Assembly (NCBI GenBank): GCA_030372985.1
Contig: JAUCQB010000060.1
Span: forward strand, 1 to 58,051
Reading direction: 5' to 3'
Length of the DNA: 58,051 bases
Source: Phycisphaerae bacterium
Lineage (GTDB): Bacteria; Planctomycetota; Phycisphaerae; UBA1845; PWPN01
This document shows, one piece after another, positions 33,838 through 42,418 of the stretch. The notes beneath the pieces were generated by a model. The model was not told where the DNA came from and ran no database searches. It saw only the letters and a list, made by a program, of their open reading frames with translations. How positions within the stretch are numbered: the first letter of the stretch is position 1; every line of letters begins with the position of its first letter. Made by a program: the position numbers and the translations under genes.

Positions 33838-34260
33838 ATGGTCAAGAACATCGTGATTGTCGGGTTGGTCGTGCTGCTGGTTGTTGTGGCGGCCTGTGTG
33901 AAGCACTGTGGAACCGATCGCGCGGGTTCCACCGCCGGTTCAAACTCGGAGGGTGACAAACCGCCCGCAACCAGGCCCTCCGGCGGGCTGCCGCGGCTGG
34001 TCGAGCTTGGGGCCGGCAAGTGCCAGGCCTGCAAGGCGATGGCCCCGATCATCGAGCAGCTTCGCAAGGAGTACGCCGGGAGGATCGAGGTCGAGTCGGT
34101 CGACGTGATGGAGGACCGGGAGCGAGCCCGGGAGATCGATTTCAACCTGATTCCCTCTCAGGTTTTCTTCGACGCCGCCGGAAAGGAACTGTGGCGGCAC
34201 GAGGGCTTCATGCCCAAGGACCAGATCGAGGCCAAGTTCGCGGAACTCAAGATGAAATAA
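33838..34260 (+). CDS. thioredoxin-fold lipoprotein
   Basis: A 140-residue exported thioredoxin with a lipoprotein signal (VVLLVVVAAC, Cys20). The active site is CQAC (62-65) in LGAGKCQACKAMAP, and the cis-Pro is in LIPSQVFFD. It is closely related to the 31501 protein, especially around LPRLVELGA and GKELWRHEGF, so the two are probably duplicates with different active-site dipeptides, which tune redox potential. GAGG lies six bases upstream of the ATG at 33838, and ccdA ends eleven bases before. Confidence 0.9.
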   Translation: MVKNIVIVGLVVLLVVVAACVKHCGTDRAGSTAGSNSEGDKPPATRPSGGLPRLVELGAGKCQACKAMAPIIEQLRKEYAGRIEVESVDVMEDRERAREIDFNLIPSQVFFDAAGKELWRHEGFMPKDQIEAKFAELKMK

Positions 34261-34379
34261 AGGTTTGGGTGCGGCGGTGTGCGCGGAAAGTGGACAAAAG
34301 CGAGCGGATGCGTATGCTATCGACCTTTCGGCCGACGGGCTCCTTGAAGGCGTCCCCGGATGCCGCCGGGCAGAGACCT

Positions 34380-34709
34380 ATGATCATCACGTTGAATCTG
34401 TTCGACATCATCCCCGGCAAGGAGACTGCCTACGCCGAGTACCTTCGCCGCGTGCGCCCGATCCTGGAGCGGCACCATGCTCGCGTCCTGTTCTACGGCC
34501 GGACGCGGGCGAGGTTCATGGGTGTGTGCAACCAGGAATACTGCGGTATCATCGCCTACGAGGATCCCACCGACCTTACCCGATTCTCCCACGACCCCGA
34601 GTTCGCGGAAATCAAACCACTGCGCGACGCCTCAACTCACAACTATGTCCTGACGGTTGCCGAAGAGACCGGCATCGACAACGCCGCCGAGATGCTCGGC
34701 AAATCCTGA
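34380..34709 (+). CDS. small dimeric alpha-beta barrel protein (DUF1330-like)
   Basis: A 109-residue cytoplasmic protein: MIITLNLFDIIPGKETAYAE, a helix (RRVRPILERHHARVL), then a strand with the Cys pair MGVCNQEYC. The pattern fits the ferredoxin-like dimeric barrel superfamily (DUF1330/NIPSNAP/EthD-type). The ATG at 34380 begins the conserved fold, although the frame is open upstream and two ATGs near 34310 give a longer, disordered start. Its function in the arsenic island is unknown. Confidence 0.65.
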   Translation: MIITLNLFDIIPGKETAYAEYLRRVRPILERHHARVLFYGRTRARFMGVCNQEYCGIIAYEDPTDLTRFSHDPEFAEIKPLRDASTHNYVLTVAEETGIDNAAEMLGKS

Positions 34710-34817
34710 TCCAAGGCCATTTCGGCGCCGTCATTCGGCAGCCAATGTCCGGCTGTCGGGGATTCTGCCCTGCGCAGCCGCCGGGCGACTCTTATCGTTC
34801 TTTAAGGGAGCATAACC

Positions 34818-35720
34818 ATGTCAGATAAGATCATTAAAACCGTTCAGTCAAAATATGCGGCGGTCGCGGGCAGCGGGTTGTCGAGCCGGCAGGAGAGCGT
34901 CCGTCAGGTGGCCGAGGCGTTCGGCTACGGCGCCGACGAGTTGGCAAGCATCCCCGCCGAGGCCAACATGGGCCTGTCCTGCGGCAACCCGACGGCCTTC
35001 GCGAGCCTCAAACCCGGCGAAGTGGTCGTTGACTTGGGCTGCGGCGGCGGTCTGGACGTACTGCTGGCCGCACCCAAGGTTGGGCTGGCGGGCAAGGCCA
35101 TCGGCATCGACATGACGCCGGAGATGATCGAGCTGGCCCGCAGGAATGCCGCTCGATCCGCGGGCGGCAAGATGCCCTCGAATATCGAGTTTCATTTGGC
35201 GACGATTGACCGGCTACCCTTGCCGGAGGCCTCGGTTGATTGCGTGATCAGCAATTGTGTCATCAATCTGGCTCCCGACAAACGGGCCGTGTTTCGCGAA
35301 ATCGCCCGGGTGCTCAAGCCCGGCGGCCGCCTGGCAGTCAGCGACATCGCCCTCAAGAAGCCGCTGCCGCCGGAGATCACCGACGATGTGACGGCCTACG
35401 TCGGCTGCATCGCCGGGGCGATTCTCATCACGGATTACGAGGCCGGTTTGCGCGAGACCGGTTTCGCCCACGTCCAGGTGATCGATAGCTGGGCCGACCT
35501 TAACGCTTATGCGAAAGTCGAGGGCTCTTCGGGATGCTGCTCATCGAAAACCAGCCTGCCGATCGCCGATCAGCCTGCGAAGTCAAGCTGTTGCGGCTCG
35601 AAGTCCGCTGGCGGCGGCCAACCGGGCCTGCACGAGGGCGTGGCCGAGCTGCTGAGCCGCTACAACATCAATGACTACGCCGCCAGTGTGAAGGTGTATG
35701 CGGTCAAGCCGACTGAATGA
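34818..35720 (+). CDS. arsM: arsenite S-adenosylmethionine methyltransferase
   Basis: A 300-residue enzyme that methylates As(III) using S-adenosylmethionine. The SAM-binding motif [11 protein letters not shown] is at 70-80. The cysteines expected of ArsM are Cys55 (MGLSCGNP), Cys147 (ISNCVINL) and Cys197 (VGCIAGA). After the methyltransferase core comes a C-terminal extension with two Cys-Cys pairs, GCCSS (240-241) and SCCGS (258-259), and a final conserved-looking [17 protein letters not shown]. The extra pairs could bind or shuttle arsenic. AAGGGAG precedes the start. With the ArsP-like permease it offers a methylate-and-export route. Confidence 0.94.
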   Translation: MSDKIIKTVQSKYAAVAGSGLSSRQESVRQVAEAFGYGADELASIPAEANMGLSCGNPTAFASLKPGEVVVDLGCGGGLDVLLAAPKVGLAGKAIGIDMTPEMIELARRNAARSAGGKMPSNIEFHLATIDRLPLPEASVDCVISNCVINLAPDKRAVFREIARVLKPGGRLAVSDIALKKPLPPEITDDVTAYVGCIAGAILITDYEAGLRETGFAHVQVIDSWADLNAYAKVEGSSGCCSSKTSLPIADQPAKSSCCGSKSAGGGQPGLHEGVAELLSRYNINDYAASVKVYAVKPTE

Positions 35721-35803
35721 ATGTGGAAGGATGAGGGATGAAGGATGAATGCGGATGAGTTGATGCGAGAATCCAATGAGTTGGTGCCGGAATCCAACGA
35801 GCT

Positions 35804-35907
35804 GGTGCGAGAATCTCTTCTCGCACCCGACCGCGCGGGAATGCTTTCCCGCGAGCCAAACGGGATAGGAATCCCGTGCCGGGGAGAACGAGACAGGAAT
35901 CTCGTTC
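35804..35907. repeat. array of four perfect hairpins between arsM and acr3
   Basis: Four consecutive stem-loops with unrelated stems: GGTGCGAGAA (10 bp, loop TCTC, 35804-35827); CGCGGGAA (8 bp, loop TGCT, 35834-35853); ACGGGAT (7 bp, loop AGGA, 35860-35877); GAACGAGA (8 bp, loop CAGGAA, 35886-35907). Just upstream (35760-35803) three imperfect copies of a GAATCCAA/CGAG-containing unit occur. They fill the 230-base spacer before acr3. No start codon with a ribosome-binding site is seen inside. Confidence 0.85.
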
Positions 35908-35950
35908 CAGCGAGGGGGCAGCATCTGATCAACCAGTAGGAGCAAGAGTG

Positions 35951-37036
35951 ATGTCGAGTGGCGTGTCGAAGAGATTGTCCTTCCTCGATCGATATCTCAC
36001 GCTGTGGATCTTCCTGGCGATGGTTGTTGGCGTGCTGCTGGGCTATTTCTCACCGGGCGTGGGCGAATGGATCGGCTCGCTTCGCCCTGAAGGCACTCAG
36101 ACGAGCATTCCCATCGCTCTTGGCCTGATTCTGATGATGTACCCGCCGCTGGCCAAGGTGAAGTACGAGGAATTGGGCGACGTCTTCCGCAACATCAAGA
36201 TCCTGGGCCTGTCCATGCTTCAGAACTGGGTGATCGGGCCGATCCTGATGTTTCTATTGGCCATCGCCTTTCTTCACGGCCGGTCGGAGTTCATGATCGG
36301 CCTGATCATGATCGGGCTGGCTCGCTGCATCGCGATGGTCATCGTCTGGAACGACCTGGCCAAAGGTGACACGGAGTACGCCGCCGGGCTTGTGGCGTTC
36401 AACTCGATCTTCCAGGTGCTTTTCTACAGCGTATACGCGTGGCTGTTCATCACCGTCCTGCCGCCGCTGCTGGGACTGCGGGGCGCCGACACATCCGGCA
36501 TCACCATCGGCCAGATCGCCCAGAGCGTTTTCATCTACCTCGGCGTCCCGTTCCTGGCCGGCATGCTGACGCGCCTTGTGTCGGTGAAGACCAAAGGCAA
36601 AGAGTGGTATCATGGGAAGTTCATCCCAAGAATTTCGCCAATGACGTTGATTGCCCTGCTGTTCACCATCGTGGTGATGTTCTCCATGCAGGGCCAGAAG
36701 ATCATCACCAGGCCGGGTGACGTCCTTCTGATCGCCGTTCCGTTGCTCATCTACTTCGTGGTGATGTTTCTGCTCAGTTTCTGGATGGGCAAGAAGGCCG
36801 GGGCAGGCTATGCGAAATCGGCAACGCTGTCTTTCACCGCCGCAAGCAACAATTTCGAGCTCGCCATCGCCGTGGCGGTCGGAGTCTTCGGCATCAACCA
36901 CGGAGCGGCCTTTGCCGCGGTCATCGGCCCGCTGGTCGAGGTGCCGGCGCTGATCAGTCTGGTGAGCGTGGCGTTCTACCTGCGGAGGCGGTGGTTCGAG
37001 GGTTCCCCTGCGGGCGCCGCCGGCCAGACCGCGTGA
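35951..37036 (+). CDS. acr3: ACR3-family arsenite efflux permease
   Basis: A 361-residue membrane protein with ten predicted helices that exports arsenite. Family signatures are present: [21 protein letters not shown] (split in the middle of the fold), the conserved Cys in [13 protein letters not shown], and [21 protein letters not shown]. The ATG at 35951 follows GGAG by eight bases. It is the last arsenic gene of the island and is separated from arsM by a hairpin-rich spacer that may alter its expression relative to the upstream genes. Confidence 0.95.
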   Translation: MSSGVSKRLSFLDRYLTLWIFLAMVVGVLLGYFSPGVGEWIGSLRPEGTQTSIPIALGLILMMYPPLAKVKYEELGDVFRNIKILGLSMLQNWVIGPILMFLLAIAFLHGRSEFMIGLIMIGLARCIAMVIVWNDLAKGDTEYAAGLVAFNSIFQVLFYSVYAWLFITVLPPLLGLRGADTSGITIGQIAQSVFIYLGVPFLAGMLTRLVSVKTKGKEWYHGKFIPRISPMTLIALLFTIVVMFSMQGQKIITRPGDVLLIAVPLLIYFVVMFLLSFWMGKKAGAGYAKSATLSFTAASNNFELAIAVAVGVFGINHGAAFAAVIGPLVEVPALISLVSVAFYLRRRWFEGSPAGAAGQTA

Positions 37037-37248
37037 ACAGCTCGGCCGACCGCCATGAATGAGCCAGGATCGCCTGGTTTCGGTCAGGAAGGCGACGATG
37101 CGGACGGATTCTCCCGATGCCTGGTTTGCCGGGCGAAGTTCGTTGCGGCCTCAAGAAGGTCTTGTTGCAGTTCCTCGCGAATTCCGTTGGAATATGCGCG
37201 ATACGCTTGCTGCAATCCGGCCTGCGCCAAGCTCGAAAGGTGATCTTC

Positions 37249-38022
37249 ATGATCGATGAATGGGACTTGACCGCAACCAACCTGCACCGGATCTCCAAAC
37301 GCCGTTATGAGGTCGCTGTTCTGCCGATTTCGGCCATCGAGGCTCACAATCGCCATCTGCCGGAAGGGCAGGACTATCGCCACACCACCTGCGTGGCTCG
37401 GACGGCCTGCAAGGCGGCCTGGGATCGCTGTCAGTCCGTCATCTGCCTGCCGACGATCCCTTACGGTGTCGACTGCAACCTGATGGCCTACCCGCTGACG
37501 ATCCACGTTTCGCAGGCGACGCTCGATGCGATGGTGAGGGACATTGTCGTCTCGCTGCGTAAGCACGGCATCCGCAAGGTGCTCATTCTCAACGGCCACG
37601 GTGGCAACGAGTTCATGCCGCTGATCCGCCAGTTGCAGACCGAAGTCGACACAAACGTGTTCCTGTGCAATTGGTGGCGGGTTGGCATGGACAAGTACGG
37701 CGACATCTTCGAATGTCGCGACGACCACGCCGGCGAGATGGAGACGTCGGTCGCCATGGCCTTGTATCCCGAACTGATCGAGCCGGGGGTGGCGGGCGAC
37801 GGCGGCGTCCGGCCGTTTCGTTTCGAGGCCGTGCGCCAGGGCTGGGTGCTGACCAGCCGCGACTTTGCGAAAATCAACGACCACTGTGCCTCCGGGGACC
37901 CCTCGAAGGCCTCGGCCGACAAAGGCCGCCGGTTCCTGGAATTGGTCTGCGGCCGGATCGAGGATTTCCTCGTCGAGTTGGCGGAGGCAAGGATCGACGA
38001 CAAGTTCCCACATGAACCATGA
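37249..38022 (+). CDS. creatininase-family amidohydrolase
   Basis: A 257-residue metal-dependent amidohydrolase of the creatininase/mycofactocin MftE-like superfamily. Metal-site motifs are visible: Glu in ISAIEAHNRHLPEGQD, GHGGNEF (NGHGGN, residues 109-114), and CRDDHAGEMETSVAMAL with His and Glu. The first metal-site motif reads EAHNRHLP where GPHLP is common. The substrate is unknown; the family includes creatinine, formamide and peptide-tail hydrolases. It follows acr3 by 212 bases on the same strand, and AAAGGTGA precedes the ATG. Membership in the arsenic operon is doubtful. Confidence 0.85.
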   Translation: MIDEWDLTATNLHRISKRRYEVAVLPISAIEAHNRHLPEGQDYRHTTCVARTACKAAWDRCQSVICLPTIPYGVDCNLMAYPLTIHVSQATLDAMVRDIVVSLRKHGIRKVLILNGHGGNEFMPLIRQLQTEVDTNVFLCNWWRVGMDKYGDIFECRDDHAGEMETSVAMALYPELIEPGVAGDGGVRPFRFEAVRQGWVLTSRDFAKINDHCASGDPSKASADKGRRFLELVCGRIEDFLVELAEARIDDKFPHEP

Positions 38023-38047
38023 ATGGGGCACGCGGAGGGGACAAGAG

Positions 38048-38067
38048 ATCGGGCCTCCGGGCCCGAT
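38048..38067 (+). terminator. hairpin downstream of the creatininase gene
   Basis: ATCGGGCC and GGCCCGAT form a perfect 8-bp stem around TCCG, 26 bases after the stop codon. No T-run follows, so termination is only possible, not certain. Confidence 0.4.
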
Positions 38068-38185
38068 GGGGAATGAGGCTGCGCTCGCTCGGATCGCGGA
38101 GACCTATTGACCTCCGTCCCAGTCGGCGTGCGCTCGCCTCAGGCCTTCCATTGCTCGGATTACCGCTTTTTTGCCCACTCGCCCC

Positions 38186-38214
38186 TTGAATGTGCACAGG
38201 GGTTCGGGGACAAT
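38186..38214 (+). promoter_or_regulatory. candidate promoter for the subtilase gene
   Basis: TTGAAT (38186-38191), 17 bases, GACAAT (38209-38214). It points to the subtilase gene, whose ATG is about 150 bases beyond the expected transcription start. Confidence 0.4.
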
Positions 38215-38371
38215 GGCATGAGTTAGCCTCTGTTCGGAGGCGCCCGTGGCCGGCCGACGAGTGGGGTGGCAGCCTCGCACTTGGTTACCCGGCCACGATC
38301 CGTCGCCCGGCGATCCTGTCCTGATGAGCAGCCTGGCGGACGTTCTTGCCCTTCCTGCCGGAGACAACACG

Positions 38372-40360
38372 ATGAGACACATTGCAGGTGGTGGATGGGT
38401 GCTGCTCTGTCTGGCGGTGCTTGTTGTCGGCAGAGGCTGCTCGCCGCACAGTCCTGCCGACAACGACGGTTCAGGTGATGGGTCCGAAGATCCCTTCGAC
38501 TCCTACGTTCCTGACCCCGAGGTCTACTGCGCTCCTCCCGATCCGGATCGCATGATCCAGCAGACCCTGTCCGATGGGAGGACCGTCGAGTTTGCGGTCA
38601 ATCAAATCCTCCTTCTGATGGAGGAGGGCACGCAGCGCGCCGTGGTCGAGCAGCTTGCCGCCGAGCTCGGAGGCACGATCGTCGGCCAAGTGCCGGACAT
38701 CGATTTTTACCAGATCGAGGTTCCGGCGACGACGCAAGCCGAGCTTGAGGCTCTCATCGACCAGGCCGAGGCGAACCCCGGCGTTGCGTCGGCCGGCTAT
38801 AACCGTGTTGCTCAATTCAACCAGACCTGCCCGGCCGAGAACGACAACCGGGATATCGTCGCTGAGGACCAGTGTGCGTTTGCCGAAACGGAGTACTACC
38901 AGGCGGTCACGATGTTCGACTTCTTCCGGGAGCATCTGACGCTGCATCGGGTCCGGGTAGGCATCGTCGACACCGGCCTCGATCCTTCCACGAACGAATT
39001 TGATGAAGTAGACATTCTTTACCTGAACGACTTCGCCGGTCCGCCGGAAGATTTGCACGACCGCAGGCATGGTACGGCAGTGGCGAGCATCATTGCGGCT
39101 GATAATGACATGTGCAGCATCAACGGCATCGCATCACGGCTCGTCGGAGACAACCTCCGTCTGATCGTCGGCCGCGCGAGCGACGATGCCAGCTTCATCG
39201 TTTACACGACCATGGCCGCGGCCGCGGGGGCCGACATCATCAATATGAGCTTCGGGTGGCAGGAATCTGACCCGTACTTCGAGATCATGTGGGACACCTG
39301 GCTCAGACTGATGGGGCGGCGCAGCACCGTTCTGTTCGTCTGCTCAGCGGGAAACGAATCACTGGAGTTGACCGGCTTCAATTACGCTCCCGGCGGCATC
39401 GGGCTGGCTAATGTCCTGACCGTGGCCGCAACGGCAGAGTGCAATCCCACCGAGCTCTCGGTCATGAGCAACCACGGCGGAGCGGTCGACATCGCCGCGC
39501 CGGGTGAGAACGTGCCCGCCGTCGCTCCCGACGGAAGCTATGACGGCCGTTTCGGGACCTCCTTCTCGGCCCCCATGGTGGCCTCGCTGGCGGCGATCCT
39601 CAAGTCGATTAGCCCGACCCTGACTCCGGCCCACATCAAGCACCAGATCACCGCGTATGGATACCCGTTGGCCGACGACAGTCCGTTCGGCCGGCTGGTG
39701 TTCACCACGAGCATCCAGGAATTGTTGCTGGAGATGGGTGTGGGCGATCCGATTCGCTCGTGGATCGATCCGCTGGGTCTCGGCAACGCCGGCGCATCTG
39801 GAATGGTGCTCAGCAGGGTTTGCCCGCCCGGGATGAGCTACAGCATTGATGGATACGGTTCGCACGCGATTCAGGCGGTGGACAGAACACAGGGGGGAGT
39901 GATCGGCAGCCCCGCGATGCCGCCCGCGTTTTACTTCAACGCGGATGACGGTGATGTGTTCCTCGAAATCGGCAGCGCGGGAATGAGCCAGTTTGCCCTC
40001 GGCTCGTTCATCTTCCTGGAGGACCCGGCGGGCGCCAGTGATGTCGCCGCGGCCCGGTTTCAGGAGCACGGCTCCGTCGACTTCGGCCCCGCGATTGCCG
40101 GGACGGTGACCTTCGACACCTGCCGCATCGACGAGCGCGACCCGTGGCAAGCCAAGAATCCCATGATCGTTTATGTGACGGGCGCGTTCGAGGGGATGCT
40201 GACGGCCTATCACTGGGACGGTCGCCTGCCCAGCGTCCACGGGTTCGACGGCAATTTCAACATGCCGTTCGTCGTCAGTTCGAGTGCGGGAGAGGAGGTG
40301 TTCGAGTACCTGGAGAATAATTGCGAGGGCGGCATTCCGACCCCACCCACCGAACCGTGA
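38372..40360 (+). CDS. secreted S8-family serine peptidase (subtilase)
   Basis: A 662-residue exported subtilisin-type protease. An N-terminal hydrophobic segment ends at Cys23 (GRGC), a possible but non-canonical lipoprotein site. Residues 65-150 resemble an inhibitor I9-like propeptide. The catalytic triad is intact: Asp200 in GIVDTGLD, His233 in HGTAVAS and Ser397 in GTSFSAPMVASL; Asn328 (SAGNES) forms the oxyanion hole. The last 180 residues form a beta-rich domain, possibly pre-peptidase C-terminal-like. The ATG at 38372 is chosen because GGAG lies eight bases upstream, although the frame is open from 38246. Confidence 0.92.
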   Translation: MRHIAGGGWVLLCLAVLVVGRGCSPHSPADNDGSGDGSEDPFDSYVPDPEVYCAPPDPDRMIQQTLSDGRTVEFAVNQILLLMEEGTQRAVVEQLAAELGGTIVGQVPDIDFYQIEVPATTQAELEALIDQAEANPGVASAGYNRVAQFNQTCPAENDNRDIVAEDQCAFAETEYYQAVTMFDFFREHLTLHRVRVGIVDTGLDPSTNEFDEVDILYLNDFAGPPEDLHDRRHGTAVASIIAADNDMCSINGIASRLVGDNLRLIVGRASDDASFIVYTTMAAAAGADIINMSFGWQESDPYFEIMWDTWLRLMGRRSTVLFVCSAGNESLELTGFNYAPGGIGLANVLTVAATAECNPTELSVMSNHGGAVDIAAPGENVPAVAPDGSYDGRFGTSFSAPMVASLAAILKSISPTLTPAHIKHQITAYGYPLADDSPFGRLVFTTSIQELLLEMGVGDPIRSWIDPLGLGNAGASGMVLSRVCPPGMSYSIDGYGSHAIQAVDRTQGGVIGSPAMPPAFYFNADDGDVFLEIGSAGMSQFALGSFIFLEDPAGASDVAAARFQEHGSVDFGPAIAGTVTFDTCRIDERDPWQAKNPMIVYVTGAFEGMLTAYHWDGRLPSVHGFDGNFNMPFVVSSSAGEEVFEYLENNCEGGIPTPPTEP

Positions 40361-40676
40361 GCTGCCGATGCAGCGGGCAATCCGCCCACGATGATTGTCC
40401 CCCTTCACCACGGGGAGTCGGGTCACCGGTCACACGGTGGTGTTGACTTCTGGTACACATTCCCCGTTCACAACGGGGAGCCGCCACCCACCCGGCCCAC
40501 GGCCTGCCGATCCGCACACGCTCCCCCTTTACAGGGGGAATCCGGAGGGTGTCGCGTTCTCGTGCGAGCGCCCGGCGCCACTGGCAGCTTGCAGGCCGGT
40601 GCATGGCCAGGCTCCTCAGCACGGCAGCATCGGCTCCGGCATCCGAACGCAGAAGATCGTTAGAGCATAAAAGTTT
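40361..40676. other. intergenic region with four short hairpins
   Basis: The 316-base spacer between the subtilase and the Cys-rich gene carries four small stem-loops in 140 bases (listed as a repeat feature). No protein gene is supported; plus-strand frames here merely translate the repeats. Confidence 0.55.
40399..40539. repeat. cluster of four hairpins with C-rich left arms
   Basis: CCCC/GGGG around 40399-40415, CACCG/CGGTG at 40424-40439, TCCCCGTT/AACGGGGA with loop CAC at 40461-40479, and TCCCCCT/AGGGGGA with loop TTAC at 40522-40539. Three of the four place four to five C before a TTCAC- or TTTAC-containing loop. They follow the subtilase stop codon. Confidence 0.7.
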
Positions 40677-40871
40677 CTAAAGCTTCCAGGCTCGGGCGAA
40701 GGCCTTGGAGCTCCGATCGTAGGTGCGCTCGACCTCGGGCGGGAAACAACAGCCGGGCAGTTGGCGGGCCGCCAGGTGGTATTGCAGGCACTCGCAGCAG
40801 ATACCCTTGCGCTCGCAGCCGCTATAGGTGCACGTGCAATCCTTTAGATTCGTCTTCTGTCGACACTCCAT
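40677..40871 (-). CDS. small cysteine-rich protein (DUF6485-like)
   Basis: A 64-residue protein with nine cysteines in a regular pattern: MECRQ, then CTCTYSGCERKGICCECL, and PGCCFPPEVERTYDRS. It closely resembles the short DUF6485 family as I remember it, which is predicted to bind metal, probably zinc. The ATG at 40871 is chosen over an upstream frame start because GGAGG lies nine bases before it and the Cys pattern begins there. It is transcribed alone, followed by a 316-base hairpin-rich spacer; the DUF1080 gene lies 120 bases upstream in coordinates towards 40993. Function unknown. Confidence 0.8.
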   Translation of the reverse strand: MECRQKTNLKDCTCTYSGCERKGICCECLQYHLAARQLPGCCFPPEVERTYDRSSKAFARAWKL

Positions 40872-40992
40872 GATCGGCTGTCCTCCGCCTGTCACCTCGT
40901 CGGATGACCATGATCGCAAGCAGGACGCACGCGGGATGGACGCGCGGTTGTCCGGAGGGGCGTCCATCCCGCACTGCGAATCGTCTTGCCGG

Positions 40993-41739
40993 TTACTTCT
41001 TCTCCGCCGGCTTCCCGACGGGCTTGACCATCACGTACCGGAACTTGATCGGCTTGTGGTCGCCCTGCAGGAGAATGGGGCCGGTTGGGTCGCCGTCTTT
41101 GACCTTCAACTCGCCGTACAGGTGCGTTGCCCTGGGCGGCTCATAGTTGTCGATGATCTTCTCGCCGTTCAAGAAGACGGTGATCTTCTTGCCGATCATC
41201 GTGGCGTACACGCTCTGCCACTCGCCGTCCGGCTTGCTCACGTTCTTGGATGGAGCCTTTTGGCCATAAATGCCGCCGTTGCCCCAGTCCCTGGGTTTGT
41301 CTGACGGCACGCCATGATCCGCCTGAATCTGGATCTCGTACTGGCCGCGGAGGAAGACCCCGCTGTTGCCGTTCTTGGGCACGAGATACTCGTAGTAGAT
41401 CTCGAAGTCGCCGAACTTTTCCTCGCTGAAGATGTTGGTTCCGTGCTCGCCCTCCTTGAAGTCGCTGACCAGAATGTCCTTCTCGACCTTCCACGAGTTG
41501 GGGCGGTCGTCCGGGAACGACTTCCAGCCCTTGAGGTTCCTGCCGTTGAAGAGCTTGACCCAGCCCTTGCCGCGTGGGGCGTGTTCCTTGTCCAGATAGG
41601 CCGGCCGCGTGGTCGCGACGGCTACGCGGTTGCCTTGCTTCTCACCGGCCTCTTTCTTCTTGCCCTCCGCCGCCAGGACAATTGCCGCCGACAGTGACAG
41701 CGTGCCGATCAAGAGAAAGTACTTCACGTATCGTTGCAT
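40993..41739 (-). CDS. secreted DUF1080 (3-keto-disaccharide hydrolase-like) protein
   Basis: A 248-residue exported protein with a signal peptide (residues 1-23, ending VLAA) and a DUF1080 concanavalin-like jelly-roll domain. Signatures are WVKLFNGRNLKGWKS, NSGVFLRGQYEIQIQ and IKFRYVMVK. Some family members hydrolyse 3-keto-glycosides; others are only binding proteins. Planctomycetes encode large numbers of them, often beside Gfo/Idh/MocA oxidoreductases. Its substrate cannot be inferred. A Lys/Glu-rich linker (EGKKKEAGEKQG) follows the signal. Transcription is on the minus strand, away from the tRNA-associated element. Confidence 0.9.
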   Translation of the reverse strand: MQRYVKYFLLIGTLSLSAAIVLAAEGKKKEAGEKQGNRVAVATTRPAYLDKEHAPRGKGWVKLFNGRNLKGWKSFPDDRPNSWKVEKDILVSDFKEGEHGTNIFSEEKFGDFEIYYEYLVPKNGNSGVFLRGQYEIQIQADHGVPSDKPRDWGNGGIYGQKAPSKNVSKPDGEWQSVYATMIGKKITVFLNGEKIIDNYEPPRATHLYGELKVKDGDPTGPILLQGDHKPIKFRYVMVKPVGKPAEKK

Positions 41740-41940
41740 GGTTGCACCTCGTTAGCTTCCCAAACACCGAGCCGACCGGTGTCCACAACAGGTCGGCCTC
41801 GGAAACGAGCCGGGCATGATACCCTCTCGGTTGCGATGATAACAGGGACCGCTCAACGCCCTGTTCGGCGACTCGGCGACGGGCTGTCCTTTTTGTTGCG
41901 GTGGATGCGACTCTCAAGCCGGATTGACCAGTCAGGCAAA

Positions 41941-41985
41941 GCGGGTGATGGGGCTCGAACCCACGACATTCGCGCTGGCAACGTG
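41941..41985 (-). repeat. distal attachment-site copy (3' fragment of tRNA-Gly)
   Basis: On the minus strand this reads from the anticodon arm to the acceptor 3' strand (ending CATCACCCGC) of the tRNA at 43510-43581, with two changes in the anticodon arm. The 5' half of a tRNA is absent, so it is not functional. Confidence 0.88.
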
Positions 41986-42418
41986 TTTGCCTGCCCACAC
42001 TAACTGTTGTGCAGAAAAGTCGTTACGTGAATCAGCCTCACCCCCCTTGCCGCGACCTACCAGCGGTCACAGCCGTAAGCCGATTCAGGGACAGGACGGG
42101 CAGGACAGGCAGGGCCACGACCTTCCCGCGTCCGGTCAGTTCTGGCAAAAAACAGACCTGGAACCATAAACGGCGACGGCTGCAAAGGCAACCCCTGCCG
42201 GTATCATGCTCCGGATTCATTTCGCGCACCAACAGATCCTATAGGCGGGCGCGAACCGAATCCGACGGGCAGACCCCTGCCGGCAGGCACGGCGGCGTAT
42301 GCGGAATGGCTGGCAGCCCGAACCGAGAAGCCGGACTCGGAGGCAGCAATACACCAAGCGGGTCAGTCGGCGATTTGACAGTGCGCCTATTATGGTGTAT
42401 ACTTACAGATGAGAGGAC
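41986..42418. other. left arm of the integrative element, no gene seen
   Basis: About 430 bases between the attachment repeat and the DUF4258 gene. Apart from the promoter at 42375-42403, nothing is recognised; frames here are short and Arg/Pro/Ser-rich. It may hold eroded element sequence. Confidence 0.5.
42375..42403 (+). promoter_or_regulatory. near-consensus sigma-70 promoter of the toxin-antitoxin pair
   Basis: A perfect TTGACA (42375-42380), a 17-base spacer and TATACT (42398-42403), ending 15 bases before the DUF4258 ATG at 42419. This is the strongest promoter seen in the window, and leaves a leader of only about 9 bases. Confidence 0.8.

Larger units (their letters stand above)
38023..38371. 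other. intergenic region before the subtilase gene
   Basis: It holds an 8-bp perfect hairpin soon after the creatininase stop codon and a candidate promoter at 38186-38214, both listed separately. The remaining sequence shows nothing recognisable. Confidence 0.5.

Noticed and set aside
40381..40670. CRISPR-like array suggested by repeated CCCC...GGGGAG units
   Set aside because: Units are unequal in length and sequence, spacing is irregular, and no cas gene is present. They are separate small hairpins.
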